Below, in pieces: positions 12,370 to 24,779 of a stretch of 64,000 bases of DNA. Within the stretch, counting starts at the first letter, position 1. Each line of letters starts with the position of its first letter. Below the pieces are notes generated by a model, which worked only from the letters and a program-made list of their open reading frames with translations, did not search any database and was not told the DNA's origin. A program made the translations under genes and the position numbers. The stretch comes from Rhizophagus clarus (lineage: Eukaryota; Glomeromycota; Glomeromycetes; Glomerales; Glomeraceae), in NCBI GenBank assembly GCA_015698045.1, contig BLAL01000307.1, forward strand, positions 123,517 to 187,516, in the 5' to 3' direction.

Positions 12370-12880
12370 AAATTTTATAGTGCAAAAAGTTGCGCAAAAT
12401 TACACATCGTAATATTTTGTAAGTTTTCAGACTTGCTACAAGTTTGCGGAAGAGTAATATTTTGTAACTTTTTAAAATATTTCAAAATATCATGATATGC
12501 AAAGTTTCGTAATTTTACAGTTTGTAATATTCTGTAATTTTACACATTTGCAATATTTCGTAATTTTACATAATATTTCATAAGTTTTCAAATCCGCCAC
12601 AAGTTTGCGTAAGTGTAATATTTTGTAACTTTTTAAAATATTTCGAAATATTATGATATGCAAAGTTTTGTAATTTTACGGTTCATAATATTGTGTAATT
12701 TTATTGTGTAATATTTCGCAACCTTTTAAAATATTTTGAAATATTACAATATATAAAGTTTTGTAATTTTACGGTTCATAATATTTTGTAATTTTATTGC
12801 GTAATATTTTGCAACTTTTTAAAATATTTTGACGATTTGTAATTTTACATAAATATTTTGTAATGTTTCAAAATTCATTT
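12370..12880. repeat. Degenerate AT-rich minisatellite
   Basis: Diverged repeats built of TAATATTTTGTAACTTTTT, AAAATATTTCGAAATATT and GTAATTTTACGGTTCATAA, with clear copies near 12457, 12617, 12700 and 12800. It shares its vocabulary (palindromic AATATT, GTAA..TTAC) with the arrays at 25.6 kb and 39.7 kb. Confidence 0.7.
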
Positions 12881-13129
12881 TTATACTATAAGTTTATTTT
12901 TTTTTTTTTTTTTTGGTGTTGAAGCCATACCATCATTTATTAAGCAAGATAGGATTACAACTATAATCACTTCTGATATACTATAAGTTTATATAATGTA
13001 TATTTTATTAGATATAATATAAATTAAATTATAAAAAATTACAAGTATTTATTACTATATACAGAATATATAAAAGTAAAAAAAGAAAAAGTAACAATAC
13101 AATTAAATGTAAAAAGAAGAGAAACAGCT

Positions 13130-13858
13130 ATAATAACATTAGTATTAAATATAAAGATAAAAGAAATATTATTAGTATTGTTAGTGTTGTTAATATTAAA
13201 GTAAAAAGAGTTAAAGAAATAGTAGAAACATGGATATTATCATTAGTATTAAAGTACAAGTAAAAGAAAAAAGGAAACGTAGATAGTATTGTTAGTATTA
13301 CGATATAAAGTAACAATTAGGGTAAAAAATGCGTTAGTATTAAAACAATTAGTATTAATAAACAAATATTTCTATACCTGCAAAGAATAAACTAAAAATA
13401 AAAGAAAGAGGAAAAATAAACATGTTGTTGGTATTAAGTAAAAGGAGTAAAAAAAACATAATTAGTATTATTAGTATTGTTAGTATTGAAGTAAAAGTAA
13501 AAAGAAATAAAGGAAATATGGATATTATTGTTAGTATTACGATACAAAGTAACAGAGGTAAAAAGAAAACAAAAATAATTAGTATTAATAAACAAATATT
13601 TCTATACCTGTAAAGAATAAACTAAAAATAAAAGAAAGAGAAGACAAAATAAAAAATAAACATATTGTTAGTATTAAGTAAAAGGAGTAAAAAAAACATA
13701 ATTAGTATTATTAGTATCGATCGTTAGTATTAAAGTACAAGTAAAAAGAAATAAAAAAAACATATATATTATTGTCAGTATTACGATACAAAGTAAAAAA
13801 GAAGTAAAAAATAATGAAATAATTAGTATTAATAAACAAATATTTCTATACCTGCAAG
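13130..13858. repeat. Long-period tandem repeat, about 230-245 bp, three copies
   Basis: The landmark AATAAACAAATATTTCTATA followed by CCTG ends at 13380, 13610 and 13854, so periods are 230 and 244 bp. Within each unit are simple TTAGTATT(G/A)TTAGTATT stretches and GTAAAAAGAAATAAA blocks. Short ORFs here are low-complexity and not credible genes. TTAGTATT simple repeats return at 31.6-31.9 kb. Confidence 0.8.
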
Positions 13859-13859
13859 G

Positions 13860-14915
13860 TAATAAATTATGAAATATATGTAAATATTCTGTATATAATT
13901 AAAAATATTAAACAAAAGGATAAAGAAATAATAAAAAGAAGAGAAAAATATTGAACAAAAAAATAAAGAAATAAAGAGACAAAAAATAAATAGAACAAAA
14001 AACGCGTGCAGATTAAATCACATACAAGGATCAGCCTAATTTTGATTGGCCAGAAAATACGATACTGTATATGCAATCATGCATAATCATATCATGCAGA
14101 TTTATTTATTTAATTATCAACAACGCGAATGTGATATAAATAAATCGTGACTGAAACTTGTGTTCAATTTGTGTTCAATTTGTGTTGATAATTCTAGTAA
14201 AAAATTATTAATTTTGGCCAAATTTTATTAAATTTGTTAAATTTATGTTGAATTTGTGTTGAATTTGTGTTGCGTAATTTTTTATTTATCACAAGGGGAT
14301 GATATTTAGTAATTGCATGTATGTACAATGTACAAGATTTTTTTTATGATTTTTTTAAGAAATGTATGCAAAATATTTAATCAGAATATAATTGTTTTTA
14401 TTTTTAAATATGATATATTGATATGAAATCAAACTAAGATTTTTTTTTTATTAATCATAATATTTATATTTAGATAATCCATATCCGCACGAGATTTAAT
14501 TAATATGTTTAATGATGAAAGTGTAATAAATTAAATTTTAATTGAAACGAGAAATAAAATCAAACCAAAGAGGTATTGTTCAAATTTTATTTAAAGTGAT
14601 ATTTTATGACTTTCTTTCTACCCAAATTTTTACTCATCCCAAAATCAAATTATAAAAATCAAATCTAATCTAATAATACCTCGCCACACACGTTCACGTC
14701 ATTCTCACTATAACGTCCATTAGAACTGGGCTATGATAAATAAGCTGGTTGACATATGATGAGACAGAAATTGCGCCTACCACAATATTAATGGTAGAAT
14801 CTGCCATGATTTTTGGGACTTTGTTGCCAATAGGTTCATATGACTAATATCTATAATTTCTTTAAGAAAGAATTTAAATTCAAGGCAAACGCGGCATAGT
14901 AGCCCATATCTTTAT
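13860..14915. other. Gene-less AT-rich DNA with short TTGTGTT repeats
   Basis: At 14160-14280 phrases of the type TTCAATTTGTGTT / TTGAATTTGTGTT repeat several times. No coding signal. The right part leads into the 3' end of the LINE. Confidence 0.5.
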
Positions 14916-15138
14916 TAATTATTATTAAACTGATACAATTTACAAGACATAAAAAGAAACAAAATAAAATAAAACTAACTAAAAACAAAGCTATATAGTC
15001 TCCTAAGTAAAAATAAAGTAATAAAATTAATCTAAAAGAAAAATCGCATTACACTAAATTTCCCTAGATCTTCCCCCTTGATATATTCCAACCAAAGTAG
15101 AAGCAACTATGCTAACATAATAACGGACAAAATGCCCA

Positions 15139-18100
15139 CTATAAAAATCGACATCCCATCCTGCAAAAGCTGTTATTAAGTAGCACCATTAGACGACCCA
15201 TAAAACCCAACAAGTGTTTATACCATGGCAAACCTTGAATCATCGAGTTCTTGATCCAATCAACTTCGGAGTCACGTGGAGTCACGAGATGGGTCGGAGG
15301 AGGTAAAGAAGAGTAAGGCACATACGGAGTGGCAGGCAAATTAGATGGCCGAGGAGTAGTTTTCAATTTAAGGGTAATGTTCATCGCGTCTTCCCATTTA
15401 CTCTTGTCATAAGTACGCGAATTCCAGATGCGTGTCTTAAGCTTCTGGATGAAATTATTATGTATCGCAGCTACGACCTTCATAGCAGACGGCCTGGGAA
15501 TAGATAATTCAACAAATAAGTCAATAAACATGGCAGGTAAACAACCCCGGATAAGCGCGTAAGAGGACCAATTAGAAGAAGAAATGGTCCAACAAGAGAG
15601 AGAAGAGAGTTTCCAGAGCAAGGGTGTAGGATCCTGATCAGCCAATTCACCGGCTTCACGAAGCTTAGAGAATAAATGGTTTTGATAGGATTGTAAAATT
15701 TGATGCATGACAGATCGTCGTTTAGAGCAGAGGATCAAGTGCATCAAGTCTTCTATGCGATCACGGCATGAACAGCACGTGAGAAGATCGATATAGAGAT
15801 CGGAGCGGGTGACTTTTAACTTTTCCAGGAGAGGCAAATCATCGAGGAAGAGTTTAAACTTGAAAGTGTAATGTCATGCGGCGTGAAAAGCCTGGAAGAA
15901 AGCATCATGAGCCGGGGAGAAATTTAAAGTAAACCAGGTAAGTTTCCAGTCCACTACATAGTCATCCTTGTCATACAGGCAATATACAAATTGAAAACGT
16001 TTGAGAGATAAAAGGTCCTTCAAAAAGTTGGCCTGGAAGTGGAGCTTGAAAAGCCGCCTGGGATTGGACTCACAAACCACATTGTCATACACCAGGCGGA
16101 CAGAATGTGAGGAAGTGTAAGCGTTCACAGGCAAAAGAGGAGCCATATCGGAGTGATGAGCGGAATTCGCAAGAGAATCAGCAAATTCGTTCCAGTAGTT
16201 GCCATCATGACCTTTGACTTTGACGGGAAAAACCGCAAGACTTTTGGTATGAATGAGTCGCTCAATAGAAGCCCACAGCTCGAAGTTGGTAGTTTTGTAA
16301 AACAGACGACTATTAGAATAGGAAGAAGAAGCACACAGTTTCAAACCATCAATGGCAGCTTGGGAATCCGTGTAAATAGTAACAGTAGAGTCAGCCGGGG
16401 TGACGCTTAAAGCAGCGTAAATTGCAGCAGCTTCAGCTCTGGTAGAAGAAGGCCAGTTTCGTATAGTGCATGCTTATATGTAGCAACAAAGTTAAGATAT
16501 CCAGCGTCAGGAATTATTTGGACCCAAGACCAACCCATGGAGACTTCAGGCGTTCTGAGGTTAATCAAAGAACCATCAGTGTAATAACGGTAATGAGATC
16601 CTGATGGGAGGGGAACCGGTGAAGAAAATAAAGAATGATCGTCCACAAGAGGAGCCACAGTAGGATCATCCTCAACTACAAAAAAAGAAGAAGAAAAATC
16701 TGGCAAAAGATTAAGGCGCCGATAATAAGGGATTACCGTGATACTAAGATTGGCCCAAGTATAAGGGGAAAGGACTTCTGAAGTGAATTGACGAATACGT
16801 TCACAATTTGTAGGCAAAATCATAGAGCGCAACAAAGAAATTTTGAAGGTGCAGCGAGGCTGAACAGCAGTATATTTGTTAGCCGAAGGAAACAGAACAT
16901 GCGCGTCACAACCTGGACACGGATGAAGGCGAATAACATCACCAGGAGAGGAGAGACAATCAGATATCCAATGAACGATCACACAGGTATCCTTCTTGGG
17001 TTGGACGCTAAGCTGTTTGCCGAAAAGAGAAGCACCATTACCATCAAGCGTGACTAGCCAATGCCGATTCTTTTGCGATGTAGTAGCACCAGGAAATAGG
17101 GCAACAGAAGAGGTGACAGAAGGAGGGCATACATAGTGATCAAGCAACTGATCATAAGAGCTGGAAAGGGTTGTCTTGGTCTTGATGTCCAAATACCATT
17201 TATGAGGGAGAGAGCGGCCACGTTTATCCTCAAGTTGGGCAATATAGGCAGTCCGATAAGCAGCCCAAGAAATGAGATGAGAGCCAGATGGCGCAATTAA
17301 TTGTGATAAGTAGTAAAGGTGGCGTTTCCGAAGGACCTTAAAGCAAGCTTTAAAAACATGCGGGCTCATACACGAGTATAAAGGGGTATGGCCAGGAAGA
17401 GTGAGGTCCGGGAACGTTGAAAAGAAGAGAGCATGTTGCAAGCGGAAGGGGGTAGAAACCATGGAAGCAATAGTGCACGCGATATAATCACACTTAAAAA
17501 TATTCATGTTGGACCATAAGGACCAATCGTCCACCGTCAAAGGAGAAATGGGGATCAAAAACCTAAATTGTATCAACATTAATCTATAGATAAATAAACG
17601 CTGAATAAAAGGTGTAGAAGAATTAGCCATCAAAAATAAATTATTAACATGACATTGTATCAGATGAGAAGATAAATTAATCAGGTTCAAAGCTTGGGAA
17701 AGATAAAGTATAGGGTTGGGGAGAGAACGGGAAAAATTAGCCTTTTGTTTGACAAGTGATCGTACGGATCATGTAGCAGCATAACAATCTGACGCTGAAA
17801 GGTGGGTAACTTGCATACGGTATTCGAGTTTAGGAATAAGCACCGAGTTATAGAGGTAAACCACTTGTTTAGCGGAGAGCTTGGCCGGGCGAAGAGTGGC
17901 AGCGAAGGAATTACATTCACTGGCGATTTGTTTTTTAACAAATCGCGAGAGCCTTTGATATTAAACCATACCCCTAAAAAACGAAAGAAAGAAGTAATAG
18001 AAAGAGGAGTAACAGAAATAAAGGGAATGTCGTTCAAAGACGATAAGGACAAGTGGAATTCCACAGGGAGAATAGTGGATGTAGTGGTTAAAGGCAATGA

Positions 18101-21100
18101 ATTTGATATCAAGACATATTTCTGATGGTTGGCAGAAGTATTATTCAACGAGTAAAATTCTTCTGTGATTGATAACATATGCTCCAGTCCAGCCTTCGAT
18201 GAAGAAACAAGAGTAGAATCATCCATAAAGACCAGGTTGTTAACAGAGATATCAGGAATAAAGACCTTATCAGTGGAAATTAATGACAGGGACCGTAATA
18301 TATAAGGATCCAGCATCTCATTATTCAAAACAGTCAGGAGAGGATCGATGTAGATAACCCATAAGAGTGGGGAAATCACTTCGCCTTGGTCTATACCAAT
18401 GCGAACCCGGTAGGAAGAAGTCTCACCGTGAGCAGTAAACACCTGATTTGAATGGTTCATGAAAAGAGATAAGATGAGTGTGATAGCAGTCGCAGGTAAA
18501 CGTATGCGTTCCAAAGCGAATTTTAACATAGTAAGGTTGACAGAATCAAATGCTTTGGAGATGTCTTGCGATAAAATCCAGAGAGGAGAATTGTTGTGAT
18601 TGGCATCATGAATGATGGACTCAAGAGTGATGATAGGATCACGGCAGGTTCCTCCTGGTAGCCCCGCAAAATTGCCTCCTTTAAGAACATTGTGGGTAGC
18701 TAAGGTGGTAGACAAGCGGGTGTAAAAAAGCTTGACAAAGGCTTTCCAGATAACTTCCAAAAGCGTGATAGGACGGGTATTTTTCAGTTGGCATCGCCAT
18801 TCGTGCGACTTGGGAATGGGAAAAACCATGGCTTGCCACCAAAGATCTGGAATGTCAGCAGAAGCAAAACATTGGCGGATCAAGGTTAAAAGTAAAGAGT
18901 TGGCGTTAGGTCCCAAATGTTTGAGCATTTCGTAGGTAATCATGGAAGGGCTGGGAGCTTTGCCATTAGGCATAGAAGAAACCGCAGAGAGCCATTCCTC
19001 TAAGGAAGGGGGAGACAAAAGGGAACTATAGATATCAGGAGAGACGGAGTCTATAGGTGAATACTCAGAGCGCCATCGCTTAGGTAAAGCTGATATATGC
19101 GAAGGCGGAGAGGATTTGATAGGAACAGCATTTTGGAAGTGATTAACCACAGCATCGGAAATGTTCTTAGGATCCGTCAACAACTGAGGAGTGGTAGGAT
19201 GATCAATAAAGACGTGATCTAACACGATTCTACGACGTGAGCGAGAAAGCGCTGAGTTAATAAATGAAGAAATGTCAGTATCAAAATTCTGATCACGAGA
19301 TGCGAGATGAGCCTTGATAGAAGAATCCTGAAACTCTTTTTCCTTCAAAAGATGTAGGCCTCTTAATAGTTTAGAGGCATGTGAAAGAGTACGGAATAAA
19401 TAATCAAAATTATCCGTCTGTAAGGATGGTGCCGCAAATAAGCAATTGCGGAATAATTGCGATTTACGGTATTGCGGAACATTGCAGATTTTTAAACCTA
19501 AATATCCGCAATTCCGCAATCCGCAATTGTCCGCAATTCCGCAAATATTCCGCAATTCCGCAAAGTACCGCAATTCAATTGCGGAATAATTGCGAAATTG
19601 CGGCACATTTGCGGAATTGCGATACATTTGCGGAATTGCAATTTTGCTAAAGCAATCCAAAAAAACGTTGCGAAACATTTTTTTAATTAAATATACTTTG
19701 AAAAAACGTTTCGCAACATTTTTTTTTAATTAAATATACTTTGAAAAAATGTTTCGCAACATTTTTTCTTTAAATTAATTAAAAAAACGTTGCGAAACGC
19801 TTTTTATTAATTAAAATACTTTGAAAAAACGTTTCGCAACATTTTTTCTTTAAATTAATTAAAAAAACGTTGCGAAACGCTTTTTATTAATTAAAATACT
19901 TTGAAAAAACGTTTCGCAACGTTTTTTCGTTAAATTAATTAAAAAAAACGTTGCGTAAACGTTTTTTTTATTAAATCGGTTCGGTAAACTGCCAAAACCG
20001 ATCAGGTGAATTGCGGAATTGCGGTTCACTAACCGCAATTCAACTCCAAAATTCGCAATATTGCGGATTTGATAAATCAATTGCGGCACCATCCTTATCC
20101 GTCCGACAAGATAGTAAAGATGAAGGTAAGACAGGAACAGAAGAAAAAATGGATTTATACAAATTAAATATATTATTTAATCTAGTCAAATAGCCAGACC
20201 ATTTACGGTCATGGGAGGAAGAAAAGGTATGCGGGTATTTACGTAATAATTTAATAGAGTGAAGAAAGCGATTGAGGAAGCGATAATGCTGTATCAGGGT
20301 TTCTAAATCTTTAGGGAGTTTAGGGGTATGGTCGTTACCAACAATACGTGCGGGGAGGATAGCATTGGCACCAGCGATAATGTTAGAGTGTAAATATTCA
20401 CACATATGATTAACGTGCTAAGAGGCAAATACAATGGGAGAAATGTTATATAGGTTGTCAATATGAGCAAAGAAGTCCTCCCATTGCAAGGGAGTAACCG
20501 AATCAAAAGAAAATATACGACGAAAATGACGCTGAAGCTGCCGAGCACGTGCTGGCTTGAGAGAAGAAGATAAAAAGGAAGAATCATAATAGGTAATAAC
20601 AGGATTATGATCAGAAAGGTTAAGATCACGCACGTCAAAAATGACAGAGGTGAGTAAAAACCGTTTAAGAAGGGGACAAGACCAAACATAGTCAATACGG
20701 GAAACAACATCCGCACGATGATAGGTGCCCAAAGAGGCAGAAGAAAAGTTGATAGGAGTAAAATCAACATATCCATTCGTTAAGAGAAAATTAAAAAGGC
20801 GATGGATACGTTTGGAAGCGATTTGAGGTTGGTTAAAGAATAGCGGGTAGAATTGATCTAAGTGCATATTAAAGTCACCACAAATAGCGTGATGGAAACC
20901 CAGTCGTTTGGCATCCGACAAGGCGGGGATAAAAAGGTCAATAGTTTCATCACGCAAAGATTGATCAGAAGTAAGAGGGATATAAACAACAAAAATACGA
21001 AGTTTAACATTTCCTTTGAAGTACAGGTCAACAGAAAGTAAACGTGATGAAAGTGAGGTATAAGTGTGAACATGAGAAGCTAAAGAATTTTCAATAAAGA

Positions 21101-21458
21101 GGAAAACACCCCCGAAAGAACGAACATGTTGGGAGGTATCCAAAACAGAAGAAAAAACAGTATAATTAGATAGGCGTTTAGACAAAAAATGGACTTGTTT
21201 AGGATGTATGTGAGTGTCAACGACACCACCAAAGGAGATGTGTTTAAGGGAAAAGAAGTCATTTAATAGCTCGATCTTATTCTGTGAAAACATCTTAAGA
21301 CCATTAATGTTAAGAGAGGAAATATTAAAGGAATTGCAGGGGGAGAGCGATGGAGAGGAAGAAGAAAATAAAGAATCTTGCAAGGTAAGGTTATCCATAT
21401 CAGTGGGGTTGGGGGGATTGCGAACAAAGGAATCATAATCAAAATTATTGTCCGTCAT
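15139..21458 (-). pseudogene. LINE ORF2: endonuclease, reverse transcriptase, RNase H
   Basis: Polyprotein for target-primed reverse transcription. The endonuclease (21458-20418) shows ISSLNINGL, GGVVDTH, GDFNMHLD, RIDYVW and LSDHNPV. One TAG at 20418 separates it from the linker. The reverse transcriptase (19412 to about 17740) shows VFPIPKSHEW, RPITLLEVIWKAF, SQDISKAFDSV (motif A), GIDQGEVISPLLW (motif B) and LVFMDDSTLVSS (motif C). A one-base frameshift near 17740 leads to the next segment. RNase H shows YYTDGSL, a frameshift near 16420, AAIYAALSV, YTDSQAAID-type text and NEFADSLAN, so all catalytic acids are present. A TGA lies near 15873, then a C-terminal Cys/His motif CCSCRDRIEDLMHLILC. 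A MITE sits inside the region at 19421-20097. Confidence 0.88.
19421..20097. mobile_element. 677-bp hAT-type MITE inserted in the LINE reverse transcriptase
   Basis: Ends are inverted: it starts TAAGGATGGTGCCGCAA and ends TTGCGGCACCATCCTTA, a perfect 17-bp match. Flanks are 8-bp direct repeats TCCGTCTG (19413-19420) and TCCGTCCG (20098-20105), one mismatch, the size hAT transposases make. The interior has no gene. It contains many GCGGAATTGCGG phrases and about 80-bp units of AAAACGTTGCGAAACG / CGTTTCGCAACGTTTT that fold as hairpins. If the insert and one duplication copy are left out, the LINE frame continues from LSCRTD into NFDYLFRTL. Non-autonomous; the source transposase is not identified. 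Confidence 0.88.
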
Positions 21459-21507
21459 TATAACACTATGATAAAATCAGACAGGGAAAGTATAAGAAGA
21501 GGGGTAA

Positions 21508-23819
21508 CTAATTGGAATCAGCTGGACCAGCTGAGTTCGAGGAAGAAGAAGAAGTAATTGATCTGATGAAACCGCTAATAGAGTTAGCGAGCATGTCTAG
21601 CTTGTTTTCGATGGCCGAGTGCTTCGCATTAATGGCTTGGATTTCATCGCGGGTCTGTGTGGAGGAAGGAGCAACGTGAGAAGCAGAAGATAATGAGGAA
21701 GTATCAGGGATATCAACAGGAGCGGAGATGGGAGCTCTAACTGGTTGAGAAGGAATAAAGCCAGGAGACAGGGGGTTTAGAGTCATTTGTACGGGCGAAG
21801 CAGCTGGTCGAGAGGATACCTGCATGACAGTAAAATTAGGTATAGCCAGTGCGTCTATAAGTATATCTGAAGACCGAATGGTGGCCAGGATGTCAGGCGG
21901 AGGTAGCAAACCGAGGTGCTGTTCAATACGAGTCATATGTCTATCGTTGAGCTCTAAGGCTGTGATCCGATCACAGACCTCAGCCATATCTTGTTGGAGA
22001 GATTTCAACAAGGATAAAATATTGGCAGCCTCGTGAGAAGACATAGAAGGAGCTTGATTGGGCGGTGAAAGGGGAGGAGGAGTACGCAAAACTGAAGAAA
22101 AGGAAACTGAACGGTCACATTTATCATTGGATCGTGAGCGATTCTGGTTAGGATTGGTGCCAGTGCGGGTGTTAGCCAGGGGTTTTTGCGACTGGGAGGA
22201 TTAAGAGTTGCCAGGACTATGCGAGCGTGAGCGTGAGCGAGAACCCGAACGTGAACGCGCTTTAGGTCTAGTGGGTTGGTTAATATTGAATCGTTCTTTA
22301 AGTGCAGCCACCAGGTTTCTACCTCTAGGACGACCTCGAACTTGGCGGCTTGGGCACTGATTGGGAGCACAGCTTAATTTACCACATATGTGGCAAAGTT
22401 TATTAGTATTATCTGGGAGGTTCCATTGCAATGTATGGCTTCGGAAACCGATGATCTGTTCAATAGCGGCATCCATGGTTTCTTGGGAGTTGAATGTGAC
22501 ATAAGCCCATCGCTTGGGTTTGTAGGAGTTCAGGAAGAGGGGAACATTGACGGCCTTAGCACCAAGATCCCTAGTGAGGGGAGCCAGATCAATATCTTTG
22601 GTGTTAGGGGATAACTGTGTGAGCGTAGTAATGAATGCTCTGCGTGAGGATTTTTGATCAACTGTGTAATGATACGGGGTCACCCTGAGACAAGTGGAGA
22701 AGCAGTAAACGGCCCATTGGGTGTCAAAGCGATTAATAGAAAGGGCAGAATCGTAGTCAATTCGGGCCTGTTGCACTTTGGCATTTTTCCTGGAGTAAAC
22801 ACGACAGGATTGAATGTTGCCGAACTTTTTGAAATAAGACATGATATTGTCTTTGGTCAAGAAGAAGGGAATGTCGGTAACTTGGATGGCTCAGAGATCT
22901 TCATCACTCCGGAGCTGTTTAGGATCGTGGGCATGAAATACAAGGTCTGGGAACTGTTGATGAGCAGCATCAACACATGCGTCACGGGCCTCCTTGGATT
23001 GGAAATGAATAACGAGACGTTTGATATCACCAGAACCAGTCATTCTTGCTTTTCCAGTATACGACTCGTACATTTCTAAAAAGGTATTGTTGACGGCATC
23101 AATCAATGCCTTATTTGTTGGGAAGTTCTTTAAAGTTTCAGGGGCAGAGTTAGGGGCAGCTGCAGCTTGAAAATCATTTCTGTCGATGGAGAAGGTTGGT
23201 GACTGAACAAGGAATTGATCAACCGGAGGATCCTCATCAGTAGCCTTATCAGGCGACACGTTAGGGGGGGGATGCAGGAGTCGTTGTTCTAGCATGCATG
23301 GATGCGTTGAGTCCATCAGACGCGTTATCGTTAGGCGCAGAAAGAGCCTGCAGCTTGAAAATCATTTCTGTTGATAGAGAAGGTTGGTGACTGAACAAGG
23401 AATTGATCAACCGGGGGATCCTCATCAGTAGCCTTATCAGGCGACACGTTAGGGGGGGATGTAGGAGTCGTTGTTCTAGCATACATGGACACGTTGAGTC
23501 CATCAGACGCGTTATCATTAGGCGCAGAAAGAGCCACAGCCATATTCGGATGGGAGGAGAGAGAAGTTGAAGCAGTATTATTTTCTTTAGAAGGAGAAGA
23601 GGGACCTTCCACTTCAACGTCAGCCGCTGGGCCGGCAACGACATCTTCATCCATAGCTTGTTCGGAGATAGTTTTAGAGCGTTTTTGCTGGACAGTGTTT
23701 TCACCGTCAGAACCAGAGTTATCAGAGTTATTATTGTTGTTTCTTTGTTCTTGGTGGCTGGCCTTCCTACTATTAGGATTAAAGGAGCCGCGGCCTCGTC
23801 TAGCAACGTTGTTAGGCAT
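21508..23819 (-). pseudogene. LINE ORF1 (Gag-like RNA-binding protein)
   Basis: Nucleic-acid-binding ORF1 that would coat element RNA. From ATG 23819: a basic, Asn/Ser/Pro-rich low-complexity N-terminus; two RRM-like segments (KRLVIHFQSKEARDACVD; TKDNIMSYFKKFGNIQSCRVYS; KRWAYVTFNSQETMDAA); a cysteine zinc knuckle CHICGKLSCAPNQCP; an Arg/Ser-rich stretch (RSRSGSRSRSRSHS); then a Leu-rich coiled-coil-like region (ILSLLKSLQQDMAEV) and a Ser-rich end. Damage: a tandem duplication (23161-23535) of 188 bp, not a multiple of 3, which shifts the frame, plus stops at about 22888 and 22201. Past the duplication all segments share one frame. ORF2 starts 49 bp downstream. Confidence 0.8.
23161..23535. 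repeat. 188-bp tandem duplication inside LINE ORF1
   Basis: 23161-23348 and 23349-23535 are nearly identical direct copies (188 and 187 bp, the difference being one G in a G run). Both encode the same segment (PPVDQFLVQSPTFSI). The duplication is recent by its high identity and breaks the ORF1 frame. Confidence 0.92.
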
Positions 23820-23904
23820 ATTCGAGGACTTTTGGGTAGGGAAAACTATAAGTTTTTATGAAAAAGTGTTAGCTAAAAAAATGGACAGAGTGATCAGCAA
23901 AAAA

Positions 23905-24515
23905 AAGTGCGCAGATCATTAGAATTTAAATTTAAATTAACCAATCCATTTAATTGAACCAGAATAAATAGAATATTTCATACGAGGGTTTCTGGGCACC
24001 AAAAGTGGAGGAATCTTGTCAGAGATTACCATATAAGTAAATAAATAAAATTACATTCATATAAATTAAATGTATTTATTGAATATTCAAATTGATTTTG
24101 ATATTTAGAACTATGTTCTTTATTATAATGGAAACCCTGGGCAGCAGCTGTGGACGTGTACCGGCTAAAGATATTATTGCGAATTTAGAATGAAATTTTG
24201 GGAGAGGCCAGGTAATTATACTATAATAAAATTTATAATTAATATTTACGTTCATGTTTTAAATTTGATAAATTTGATCAATTTTAGTCACGCGTAATGA
24301 TCGTAAAAGAAGAAGAAACTTACTTACATATCGTAGAAGATAATTATTTTTTTTTTTATTTATTAAGTGAGTAGCTAGGCCTAGTCCGTACCAATTATCA
24401 GCTGGAGACTCACGTTTTTTTTAGACTGTGGCTGATACTGACGTTCATGCCGTTGTAATGCCAGAATTCACGTAATAAAGAAATAATATTAGTACAATAC
24501 ATAGTAATTACAAGG
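23905..24515. other. Intergenic DNA upstream of the LINE
   Basis: No ORF of coding character. A short GC-richer patch near 24125-24215 (GAAACCCTGGGCAGCAGCTG) could be an exon remnant but has no recognisable product. Confidence 0.4.
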
Positions 24516-24516
24516 G

Positions 24517-24775
24517 TAATAATTTAACCGACGGGAATTAATTTAACCGATGGGTAATAAATTTAACTGACAGGAAATAATTTAACCGATAGAAAATAAT
24601 TTAACCGACAGGAAATAATTTAACCGACAGGAAATAATTTAACCGACAGGAAATAATTTAACCGACAGGAAATAATTTAACCGATGGGTAATAATTTAAC
24701 CGATAGGAAACAATTTAACCGATAGGAAACAATTTAACCGATGGAAATAATTTAACTGACGGATAATAAATGATG
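24517..24775. repeat. 19-bp minisatellite, about 13 copies
   Basis: Head-to-tail units of AATTTAACCGACAGGAAAT with variants GATGGGTAAT and GATAGGAAAC; the four central copies are identical. No spacers of unique sequence, so not a CRISPR array. Confidence 0.93.
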
Positions 24776-24779
24776 GATA

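Larger units (their letters stand above)
14920..23900 (-). mobile_element. Non-LTR retrotransposon (APE-RT-RNase H type LINE), nearly full length
   Basis: About 9 kb on the minus strand. ORF1 (21508-23819) is followed after 49 bp by ORF2 (15139-21458). Domain order in ORF2 is apurinic-type endonuclease, reverse transcriptase, RNase H, then a Cys/His zinc motif, which fits the I/Tad-like superfamily of LINEs. The 3' end is near 14920, where minus-strand text becomes AATAATAATTAATAAAG. The exact 5' end and target-site duplication were not found. The copy is inactive: a 188-bp tandem duplication shifts ORF1, a MITE interrupts ORF2, and there are a few stops and single-base frameshifts. It is much better preserved than the relic at 1-1440, so it is younger. 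Confidence 0.88.

Noticed and set aside
19381-20193. ORFs crossing the GCGGAATTGCGG repeats, apparently fused to the reverse transcriptase
   Set aside because: They arise from the inserted MITE; the joined LINE frame skips it, so the fusion is accidental.
24517-24775. CRISPR-like regular repeats
   Set aside because: Units are contiguous with no unique spacers and the genome is eukaryotic; a minisatellite explains it.
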